Positions 1 through 5,004 of a stretch of 5,004 bases of DNA are shown here, piece after piece. A program made the position numbers and the translations under genes. The notes below the pieces were generated by a model. It saw only the letters and a list, made by a program, of their open reading frames with translations, was not told the DNA's origin and did no database searches. Each line of letters starts with the position of its first letter. Position 1 is the stretch's first letter. Source of the stretch: Clostridia bacterium (GTDB lineage Bacteria; Bacillota; Clostridia; Oscillospirales; Acutalibacteraceae); the NCBI GenBank assembly GCA_017559885.1, contig JAFYQN010000209.1, positions 1-5,004 of the forward strand, read 5' to 3'.

Positions 1-255
1 AAGCCAAGTGTAAGCCGCGCTATGAGTTTGCTTAAAAAAGGCGGATTTGTTGTGATGGACGAAGACGGTTATCTTACACTTACCGACGCAGGCGTAGACG
101 TTGCCGAAAAAATGTATCAGCGCCATACCGTGCTAACTGAATTTTTAATAAAACTTGGCGTTAGCCAAGATGTCGCAGTCGATGATGCCTGCAAAATCGA
201 GCACCACATAAGCGATGAATCATTTAACGCAATAAAAAAATATTTAGATAAATAA
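1..255 (+). CDS. DtxR/MntR-family metal-dependent transcriptional repressor, C-terminal part (partial at left edge)
   Basis: The frame is open from base 1 (Lys-Pro-Ser-Val-Ser-Arg-Ala...), so the ATG at 22 is an internal Met and the true start lies outside the window; 84 codons are visible. The PSVSRA stretch followed by LLKKGGFV is the recognition helix and following strand of the winged helix-turn-helix. The wing (DEDGYLTLTDAG) leads into the dimerisation and metal-binding helices. Visible candidate metal ligands, numbered from the first in-window codon, are His42 (in YQRHTVL) and Cys64, Glu67, His68 (in ACKIEHH). The protein ends about 16 residues after that motif, so it lacks the SH3-like third domain of DtxR and IdeR and resembles the short MntR architecture. 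Such proteins bind DNA when loaded with Fe2+ or Mn2+ and repress metal uptake genes. Cys in the CxxEH motif matches DtxR rather than Bacillus MntR (ExxEH). Family is clear; which metal it senses is uncertain. Confidence 0.9.
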   Translation, partial: KPSVSRAMSLLKKGGFVVMDEDGYLTLTDAGVDVAEKMYQRHTVLTEFLIKLGVSQDVAVDDACKIEHHISDESFNAIKKYLDK

Positions 256-260
256 ATTTA

Positions 261-291
261 AAATCCCACTCAACGAGTGGGATTTATTTTA
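261..291. terminator. Bidirectional intrinsic terminator between the DtxR-family gene and argH
   Basis: A perfect 11-bp inverted repeat (AAATCCCACTC at 261-271 and GAGTGGGATTT at 275-285) closes a 3-nt AAC loop. On the + strand it is followed by ATTTTATTTA; on the - strand by a T/A-rich run (TTTAAATTTATT). It begins 5 bp after the regulator's stop codon and 3 bp beyond the argH stop codon, so it can serve both convergent genes. Confidence 0.9.
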
Positions 292-1662
292 TTTAATCTG
301 TTCTTTTACAAACTCAATCTGCTTTTCAACCGACTCGATTGACGTGCCGCCTTCTGAAATACGACGTTTTACACAATTTTCAAGGTTTACAGCATCGTAA
401 AGTTCCTCATCAAAGAGTTCGCTAAATTGCTTGTATTCTTCAAGTTGTAGGTCTTCAAGCACAGTCTTTTTTTGCATACAAAGAGCTACCAACTTTCCCG
501 AAATCTTGTAAGCGGTACGGAAAGGCATGCCTTTTTTTACAAGGTAGTCAGCAAGGTCGGTAGCGTTTATAAAGCCCTCGCCTGCCGCTTTTTTCATATT
601 TTCGGTGAGAACGCTCATTGTAGCAATCATAGGAGTAAATACCTTAAGGCACATTTTTACGGTATCGCATGCGTCAAACACGCCTTCCTTGTCCTCTTGC
701 ATATCTTTGTTATAAGCAAGTGGCAAACCTTTAAGTGTGGTAAGTAAACCTAAAAGGTCACCATATACCCTACCCGTTTTACCACGCACTAACTCTGCCA
801 TATCAGGATTACGTTTTTGCGGCATAATTGATGAACCGGTTGTGTAGTTACTTGAAAGTTCAATAAACTTAAATTCCCAGCTTGACCACAAAATAATCTC
901 TTCAGAAAAACGAGAAAGATGCACCATAATAAGCGATATTGCCGACATAAGTTCTACGCAAAAATCACGGTCAGATACGCCGTCAAGCGAGTTCATACAA
1001 ATACCGTCAAACTGGAGTTTTTCTGCCTCAAAACGACGGTCAGTGTTGTAGGTAGTGCCCGCTAATGCGCAACAACCGATAGGTGACATATTCATACGCT
1101 TTTTGCAATCATTAAGACGGTCAATATCACGGAGCAACATCATAGCGTATGCCATGAGATGATGACCAAAGGTTATGGGTTGGGCGCGTTGCAAATGGGT
1201 GTAGCCCGACATAATGCTTGCCTTGTGTTCTTCTGCCTTGTCACAAAGAACCTCAACAAGTCCCCTTAAGAGAGCGGAAATCTCGTCAATTTCGTCACGC
1301 AAATACATTCTGATATCAAGCGCTACTTGGTCGTTACGGCTACGAGCGGTGTGCAATTTTTTGCCCACGTCACCTATACGGTTTGTAAGCTCTTGCTCAA
1401 CAAACATATGTATATCTTCCGCAGTCATATCAAACTGCAATTTACCGTTATTGATATCTTCGAGTATACCCTCAAGACCTGCAATTATTGTATTTGCCTC
1501 ATCCTCGGAAATGATACCGCAAAGCGACAACATCATAGCGTGCGCCATACTACCTTTTATATCATGCGCATACATTCTTGAGTCAAAATGTATGGAAGAA
1601 TTAAAATCATCGGCTATACTATCGGTAACACCGTCGGTAACGCCTGTCCACATTTTTGCCAT
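289..1662 (-). CDS. argH: Argininosuccinate lyase
   Basis: Encodes a 457-residue cytosolic enzyme that splits argininosuccinate into arginine and fumarate, the last step of arginine synthesis. It is a full-length member of the fumarase/aspartase superfamily, which forms homotetramers. Visible conserved blocks: HTARSRNDQ (residues 104-112); GYTHLQRAQP (153-162) with the conserved catalytic-region His156; SDRDF (230-234); and the superfamily signature GSSIMPQKRNP (276-286) containing the catalytic loop serine (Ser277/278), Lys283 and Asn285. The C-terminal block GEGFINATDLADYLVKKGMP (361-380) is also typical. The ATG start at 1662 has a GAGG ribosome site 8 nt upstream (1671-1674); an in-frame ATG three codons later is less well spaced. 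The N-terminus reads MWTGVTDG where most homologues have a WGGRF motif. No argG or other arg gene is visible, and the gene has its own promoter and a likely ARG box. Confidence 0.97.
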   Translation of the reverse strand: MAKMWTGVTDGVTDSIADDFNSSIHFDSRMYAHDIKGSMAHAMMLSLCGIISEDEANTIIAGLEGILEDINNGKLQFDMTAEDIHMFVEQELTNRIGDVGKKLHTARSRNDQVALDIRMYLRDEIDEISALLRGLVEVLCDKAEEHKASIMSGYTHLQRAQPITFGHHLMAYAMMLLRDIDRLNDCKKRMNMSPIGCCALAGTTYNTDRRFEAEKLQFDGICMNSLDGVSDRDFCVELMSAISLIMVHLSRFSEEIILWSSWEFKFIELSSNYTTGSSIMPQKRNPDMAELVRGKTGRVYGDLLGLLTTLKGLPLAYNKDMQEDKEGVFDACDTVKMCLKVFTPMIATMSVLTENMKKAAGEGFINATDLADYLVKKGMPFRTAYKISGKLVALCMQKKTVLEDLQLEEYKQFSELFDEELYDAVNLENCVKRRISEGGTSIESVEKQIEFVKEQIK

Positions 1663-1695
1663 TAATAAAACCTCGTTTGTTTAAAGTATTTACAT

Positions 1696-1724
1696 ATTAT
1701 ATATAATGCATTTCAACTTGTCAA
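1696..1724 (-). promoter_or_regulatory. argH promoter, consensus sigma-A type
   Basis: Read on the - strand, TTGACA (1719-1724) and TATAAT (1696-1701) are separated by exactly 17 bp, matching consensus at all 12 hexamer positions. Transcription would start near 1689, leaving a leader of about 27 nt that contains the GAGG ribosome site at 1671-1674. There is no room for a leader attenuator or riboswitch, so control is more likely by a DNA-binding repressor. Confidence 0.88.
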
Positions 1725-1728
1725 GAGT

Positions 1729-1746
1729 TTTGAATAAATATGCAAA
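1729..1746 (-). promoter_or_regulatory. Candidate ARG box (ArgR/AhrC operator) upstream of argH
   Basis: The + strand 18-mer TTTGAATAAATATGCAAA fits the general ARG-box pattern TNTGAATWWWWATTCANW at every position except one (G where T is expected in the right half). The Bacillus AhrC box, as I recall it, tolerates G or T there. It lies 4 bp upstream of the -35 hexamer of argH and shares four bases with the base of the upstream terminator stem. A weaker second match at 1695-1712 (three mismatches) overlaps the -10, but the AT-rich sequence makes this second match poor evidence. ArgR binds such boxes as an arginine-loaded hexamer; repression of argH by arginine is inferred from the site, its position and the gene's function. 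Confidence 0.6.
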
Positions 1747-1775
1747 AGTTCGTGCATATTATGCACGAACTTTTG
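1743..1775 (-). terminator. Terminator hairpin after the esterase lipoprotein gene
   Basis: A perfect 15-bp inverted repeat (CAAAAGTTCGTGCAT at 1743-1757, its complement at 1761-1775) encloses a 3-nt ATT loop and starts 3 bp beyond the stop codon of the gene at 1779-3029. In the gene's direction the stem ends in CTTTTG followed by CATATTTATT, a broken U-tract; in the opposite direction the tail is TTTTGTTTTTATATT, which is stronger. The hairpin separates the esterase transcript from the argH promoter. Confidence 0.8.
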
Positions 1776-1778
1776 TTT

Positions 1779-3029
1779 TTATATTATTCCGTTTGTCTTA
1801 AAGAAATTTTCTATCGCGTCGGCAATTTCTGTATGTTCTTTCTCCGACGGGTGCGAACCACCGCCCGACTTACACTCTTTAACAGTAAGCGAATAAACGT
1901 CATTATAACCCTGTGATTTAAGTTTGGTTATTGCGCCGTTAATGGCGGTTATGGGTTCCGGATTCCAAACGCCCGTTATAAAGACAATCTTTGCATCTTT
2001 TCTATAACCTATATTGGTTATAAGGTCGGTAAACAATTGCTCATACTCGCTAACGCTTTGATAATTTTTAGCATCGTACAATTTTGAACCAACGTCATTT
2101 GTACCAAGATTTACCACTACAATATCTACATCCTGTGGATTTGATGAAGCGTATTTTTTGGTTTTATCATTGTGATAATTTTCAAGACTATAAAATTCAG
2201 AAAACGTTGGATATTCTTCTCGTTTACCAAGCGCAATACTACTCATAGATACTATTCTGTAGTCAAATCCTAATTTGTTTGCAATCAAAAACGGATATGC
2301 CTTTGTTGAACTCATATATTTCAAATTGCTTGGTTCATACGTACTGTTTAATGCAAGATTGCCAAAACCACTTGTAAGCGAGTCGCCTAAAAACTCAATT
2401 ACTTTTTTATCGCCGTCTCTTGCAAGCAAAGTAGCGCCGTCATCAAGTTGTATACTCGCTACGGTAAATTCCAAATTGGCGCGTGATTCACCGTCGCGTA
2501 TAAATTTTATGTTATGAGAACCCGAACCAAGACCTCTTGCAATAATAACGTAATTTTTACCTTGTGACTCAATTGGCTCGTGTTGCATTGTTATTTCGCC
2601 GTCAACCATTACGGTATAATAAATCGTTGACGAAGTGTCAACTTCTACCATAACAGAACTACTGTTGGTATTAAATTCAATGGCGCTTGCCGCCATATTA
2701 AGACTAATGCCCTCTTGTGTTTTTTCGCATCTGCCATTTAACTTTATTTTTTGTAAAGTTGCAGTATCATTAAGTTGGAATGTGTTTTCCGTCGTTTCGT
2801 TTGTTGTAAAAGAGTTGTTTTGATTGCTCGTATCAGAAGAAATAACTTCTCCTTTTTGTGAAGAAGATTGCTCAATAGAATTTACTGCGTTTTCGTTATC
2901 GTACACCGTTTCAACATCCTCATAAATAATTTCAACCTCTGCCGATGAATATTCATCCGTAGAATTATTACAAGCGCAAAGGCATAACAAAAACGTTGTC
3001 GCAATTAAAATAGATAAAACCTTTTTCAT
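1779..3029 (-). CDS. Surface lipoprotein SGNH esterase, carbohydrate esterase family 2 (CE2)-like
   Basis: 416 residues. The N-terminus is a lipoprotein signal: MKK, a hydrophobic core (residues 4-19), and lipobox LCAC with the lipidated cysteine at 20, so the protein should be anchored on the outer face of the membrane. Residues 21 to about 88 form an acidic, Ser/Thr/Asn/Gln-rich linker. Residues about 90-200 resemble the CE2 N-terminal beta-sandwich (IKLNGR, a VDG turn at 142-144, GLGSGSHNI at 166-174). The SGNH domain follows: GDSLTSG (215-221, nucleophile Ser217), NLGTND (307-312, oxyanion Asn311) and GSHPS (391-395, catalytic His393). Family members remove acetyl groups from polysaccharides such as xylan or glucomannan; the actual substrate here is unknown. 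ATG at 3029 has GGGAG 6 nt upstream. It has its own promoter and terminator, so it appears monocistronic. The Asp of the usual DxxH motif is absent (Gly390). Fold and localisation are well supported; CE2 assignment is likely. Confidence 0.87.
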   Translation of the reverse strand: MKKVLSILIATTFLLCLCACNNSTDEYSSAEVEIIYEDVETVYDNENAVNSIEQSSSQKGEVISSDTSNQNNSFTTNETTENTFQLNDTATLQKIKLNGRCEKTQEGISLNMAASAIEFNTNSSSVMVEVDTSSTIYYTVMVDGEITMQHEPIESQGKNYVIIARGLGSGSHNIKFIRDGESRANLEFTVASIQLDDGATLLARDGDKKVIEFLGDSLTSGFGNLALNSTYEPSNLKYMSSTKAYPFLIANKLGFDYRIVSMSSIALGKREEYPTFSEFYSLENYHNDKTKKYASSNPQDVDIVVVNLGTNDVGSKLYDAKNYQSVSEYEQLFTDLITNIGYRKDAKIVFITGVWNPEPITAINGAITKLKSQGYNDVYSLTVKECKSGGGSHPSEKEHTEIADAIENFFKTNGII

Positions 3030-3052
3030 AAAGCACTCCCTACTATTTTTTC

Positions 3053-3081
3053 ATTATATCATTCAAGCAATTAAATATCAA
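3053..3081 (-). promoter_or_regulatory. Promoter of the esterase lipoprotein gene
   Basis: On the - strand, TTGATA (3076-3081, 5/6 to consensus) and TATAAT (3053-3058, 6/6) are spaced by 17 bp. A start near 3046 gives a leader of about 17 nt that carries the GGGAG ribosome site at 3036-3040. The promoter lies in the 92-bp gap after the lactate dehydrogenase gene. I see no strong terminator in that gap, so some read-through from upstream is possible. Confidence 0.8.
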
Positions 3082-3121
3082 GCGAATTTTTTACCGCTTT
3101 AAGATTTTTTGATTTGTTGCT

Positions 3122-4150
3122 TTAAAAGCACTTTCCAATACGTTTTGCTTTGCAATTTTCTGTCTTGCCACAGTGATAACACAACTCGTTACCGCTACAA
3201 CCTTGTGACGTAATCTCTTTTATGTTATTAATAGTAGTTTCGGCAATATTGCCAAGCGCCTCATTTGTTAAGAATGCCTGATGTGAAGTAACTATAACGT
3301 TAGGCATCGAAATAAGACGCGCAAGCGTATCGTCATCAACTATATGACCCGAAAAATCTTCAAAGAAAATGTCCGATTCTTCTTCATACACGTCAAGACA
3401 AGCCGCTCCGATTTTACGTGATTTTATGCCATCAAGCAATGCCTCGGCATCTATAAGCGCGCCACGAGAAGTATTAAGAATTACCACGCCTTTTTTCATC
3501 TTTTCAATAGATTTTTGGTCTATAATGTGATAGGTTTCGGTAGTTAGCGGGCAGTGCATAGATATAATATCGCTCTCACTAAAAAGACGGTCAAGTTCCA
3601 CGTGTTCACAGGGCGCATCAACTGCGGGATATTTATCGTACGCTAAAATTTTCATACCAAATCCGTGACAAATATCCATAAATACTCGACCTATTTTACC
3701 CGTACCTATAACACCAACAGTTTTACCATAAAGGTCAAAACCCGTAAGACCCGAAAGACTAAAATTAAAATCTCTTGTACGGATATACGCCTTATGAATA
3801 CGACGAATAGACGTAAGCAACATTGCCATTGTGTGTTCTGCAACCGCATAAGGCGAATACGCAGGCACGTGTACTACGTGGATTTTTTGGAAAGCGTGTT
3901 TTACGTCAACGTTGTTATAACCTGCGCACCTAAGCGCTAAAACTTTGACACCAAATTCATAAAGTTTATCAATTACATCCGCATCGGCAGTATCGTTTAC
4001 AAATATGCACACCACCTCGCAACCGCGGGCAAGTTCTGCAGTGTCGACGTTAAGTTTTGTTTCAAAAAACTTAAATTTCAAGTCGTCGGTTGCATACTTT
4101 TCAAACGACTGCTTATCGTACGGCTTTGTATCAAAAAAAGCTATTTTCAT
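3122..4150 (-). CDS. ldhA: D-lactate dehydrogenase (D-isomer-specific 2-hydroxyacid dehydrogenase) with Cys-rich C-terminal tail
   Basis: 342 residues, cytosolic. The family reduces pyruvate to D-lactate with NADH, regenerating NAD+ in fermentation. Diagnostic features: LRCAGYNNVD (73-82), which closely resembles the same region of E. coli LdhA and holds substrate-binding Arg74; Rossmann motif GTGKIG (149-154); Asp172 at the end of the next strand, favouring NAD over NADP; NTSRGALID (226-234) with catalytic Arg229; DVYEEE (253-258) with catalytic Glu258; and SHQAFLT (289-295) with catalytic His290. All key residues are present. After the catalytic domain the protein ends in a short basic tail with five cysteines (318, 324, 327, 333, 341), which is not part of the standard enzyme core. 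The ATG at 4150 is fixed by a strong ribosome site and sits 9 bp after uvrC, implying co-transcription. A related 2-hydroxyacid (for example an aromatic one) as substrate cannot be excluded. Confidence 0.92.
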   Translation of the reverse strand: MKIAFFDTKPYDKQSFEKYATDDLKFKFFETKLNVDTAELARGCEVVCIFVNDTADADVIDKLYEFGVKVLALRCAGYNNVDVKHAFQKIHVVHVPAYSPYAVAEHTMAMLLTSIRRIHKAYIRTRDFNFSLSGLTGFDLYGKTVGVIGTGKIGRVFMDICHGFGMKILAYDKYPAVDAPCEHVELDRLFSESDIISMHCPLTTETYHIIDQKSIEKMKKGVVILNTSRGALIDAEALLDGIKSRKIGAACLDVYEEESDIFFEDFSGHIVDDDTLARLISMPNVIVTSHQAFLTNEALGNIAETTINNIKEITSQGCSGNELCYHCGKTENCKAKRIGKCF

Positions 4151-4153
4151 ATA

Positions 4154-4161
4154 ATCACCTT
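4154..4161 (-). promoter_or_regulatory. ldhA ribosome-binding site overlapping the uvrC stop codon
   Basis: On the - strand AAGGTGAT precedes the ldhA ATG, with 7 nt from GG to the start codon; AGGTGAT is a 7-nt match to the anti-Shine-Dalgarno complement AGGAGGTGAT. Its first two bases are the last two of the uvrC TAA codon (4160-4162). A ribosome terminating on uvrC would therefore sit over the ldhA initiation region, consistent with translational coupling. Confidence 0.8.
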
Positions 4162-5004
4162 AACTGTTAAATTCATTATATATCTTTTGCGCCAAAGCCA
4201 TATTTATGCCGTTTACAGCGCAAAGTTCATCAATCGATGCCGTTTTAATTGCTTTCATCGTTTTAAAATGTTTAAGCATCGCTGCCGCCTTTGCCTCACC
4301 TATGCCGTCAATTGACAAAAGTTCAGAAGACAGCATCTTTTTGCTGCGGCGTTTTTTGTGATACGTAATGGCAAAACGGTGAACCTCGTCCTGAATTGAC
4401 GTTACAAGCCGATATGCCGACTCGTTTGCCTTTATAGATATATCTCCGCCACCGCACGCTATTGCGCGAGTTCGGTGTTTTGAATCTTTTACCATACCAA
4501 AAAGCGGAATATTTAAACCGTATTTTTTTAAAACGGGTTCAACTGCCGAAATCTGACCCTTGCCGCCGTCAAGCAATATAAGGTCAGGCAGTGTTGCAAA
4601 ACCCTCGTTATCACCATTTTTATATTCGTTAAAACGTCGGTCAAGCACTTCCGCCATAGAGCGATAATCGTCCTGCCCTGTAAATCCCTTTATCTTAAAC
4701 ATTTTATAGTGCGGCTTGTAAGGTTTGCCGTCGTGAAAGACAACCATACCTGCAACATTTTCGTCACCTGCTGTGTTAGAAATATCATACGCCTCTATAA
4801 CACGTGGCGCGCTACCAAGTCCTAAAAGGCGCGCAAGTTCATTAAGGGAAGACATTTCTTTGCCTCGAATCTCGGTTTTTTGCGCCAAATTATCGGCGGC
4901 ATTATTGCGGCACATATTAACAAGGTGCTTTTGTTCTCCACGTTGTGGCAAAACAAATTCAACCTTTTTGCCCGCTTTTTCACACAACCATTGTTGCAAA
5001 AGCG
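4160..5004 (-). CDS. uvrC: UvrABC system protein C, C-terminal half (partial at right edge)
   Basis: The frame stays open to the window's right edge, so the start lies beyond it; about 281 codons of a protein normally near 600 residues are visible. UvrC makes both incisions around a lesion in nucleotide-excision repair, acting with UvrA and UvrB. The visible part begins with the WLCEKAGKKVEFVLPQRG region that precedes the RNase H-like endonuclease domain responsible for the 5' incision. Numbering from the TTG codon at 4999 as residue 1: YDISN (71-75) carries catalytic Asp72; LLDGGKGQ (142-149) carries catalytic Asp144; and DEVHRFAITYHKKRR (204-218) carries His207 of the active site. The C-terminal tandem helix-hairpin-helix DNA-binding domain spans about 225-279 (SIDGIGEAKAAAMLKHF, then ELCAVNGINMALAQKIY). 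The N-terminal GIY-YIG nuclease and the UvrB-binding motif lie outside the window. All expected residues are intact. Confidence 0.96.
   Translation of the reverse strand, partial: LLQQWLCEKAGKKVEFVLPQRGEQKHLVNMCRNNAADNLAQKTEIRGKEMSSLNELARLLGLGSAPRVIEAYDISNTAGDENVAGMVVFHDGKPYKPHYKMFKIKGFTGQDDYRSMAEVLDRRFNEYKNGDNEGFATLPDLILLDGGKGQISAVEPVLKKYGLNIPLFGMVKDSKHRTRAIACGGGDISIKANESAYRLVTSIQDEVHRFAITYHKKRRSKKMLSSELLSIDGIGEAKAAAMLKHFKTMKAIKTASIDELCAVNGINMALAQKIYNEFNS

Noticed and set aside
22..24. ATG at 22 as the start of the DtxR-family protein
   Set aside because: The reading frame is open upstream to base 1 and the preceding residues (KPSVSRA) belong to the conserved recognition helix, so this Met is internal.
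472..747. Open frame on the + strand inside argH (91 codons)
   Set aside because: No domain or ribosome site, and fully contained within argH coding sequence.
1214..1684. Long open frame (156 codons) on the + strand antisense to argH
   Set aside because: It lies almost entirely inside the well-supported argH gene, its Ser/Ile/Cys-rich translation resembles no family, and it has no convincing ribosome site. It is a shadow of argH codon use.
3080..3099. Small dyad AAGCG...CGCTT downstream of ldhA as a possible terminator
   Set aside because: Only a 5-bp stem with a 10-nt loop, no U-tract after it on the - strand, and it overlaps the -35 of the next promoter. Not strong enough to call.
3665..3940. 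Open frame on the + strand antisense to ldhA
   Set aside because: The Thr/Asn/Arg/His-rich translation is typical of reverse-complemented coding sequence; the opposite strand carries the intact Rossmann domain of ldhA.
4997..4999. TTG at 4999 as the start of the uvrC fragment
   Set aside because: The frame continues to the window edge and the protein is missing the GIY-YIG and UvrB-binding parts, so the real start is beyond the right edge.
1..5004. Novel defence, mobile or RNA-based system
   Set aside because: All long coding stretches are recognisable housekeeping or surface-enzyme families. I saw no repeat array, transposase, integrase, tRNA or structured RNA, and no gene-free stretch longer than about 120 bp that could hide one.

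Overview
The window is AT-rich DNA with compact genes, good Shine-Dalgarno sites and consensus sigma-A-type promoters. Gene content and protein style (a two-domain DtxR/MntR-like regulator, a lipoprotein CE2-type esterase, an LdhA-type D-lactate dehydrogenase) suggest a fermentative, low-GC Gram-positive bacterium, most likely an anaerobic gut- or rumen-type clostridium. This assignment is inferred from protein character alone; no marker gene settles it.

Layout: positions 1-255 (+) hold the C-terminal part of a metal-dependent DtxR/MntR-family repressor whose N-terminus lies left of the window. It converges on argH (289-1662, -), and a symmetrical hairpin (261-285) between the two stop codons can terminate both. 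The 116-bp gap upstream of argH is dense with signals: a textbook TTGACA-17-TATAAT promoter (1696-1724), a strong ARG-box-like operator just upstream of the -35 (1729-1746), and a perfect 15-bp hairpin (1743-1775) that ends the preceding gene. That gene (1779-3029, -) encodes a lipoprotein with an acidic/Ser-Thr-Asn linker and a two-domain carbohydrate esterase family 2-like SGNH hydrolase; it has its own TTGATA-17-TATAAT promoter (3053-3081). Farther right, the C-terminal half of uvrC (4160-5004, -, running off the right edge) is followed after 9 bp by an ldhA-type D-2-hydroxyacid dehydrogenase (3122-4150, -). The two are probably co-transcribed, with the ldhA ribosome-binding site overlapping the uvrC stop codon.

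Functionally the window is mostly housekeeping: metal-responsive regulation, the last step of arginine synthesis, cell-surface polysaccharide deacetylation, lactate fermentation and nucleotide-excision repair. The genes do not form one pathway. I found no convincing undescribed multi-gene system, CRISPR array, RNA gene or mobile element. The points worth a second look are a five-cysteine tail on the lactate dehydrogenase, the likely ArgR operator at argH, the atypical catalytic motifs of the esterase, and the Cys-containing metal site of the DtxR-family regulator. No gene-free stretch exceeds 120 bp.
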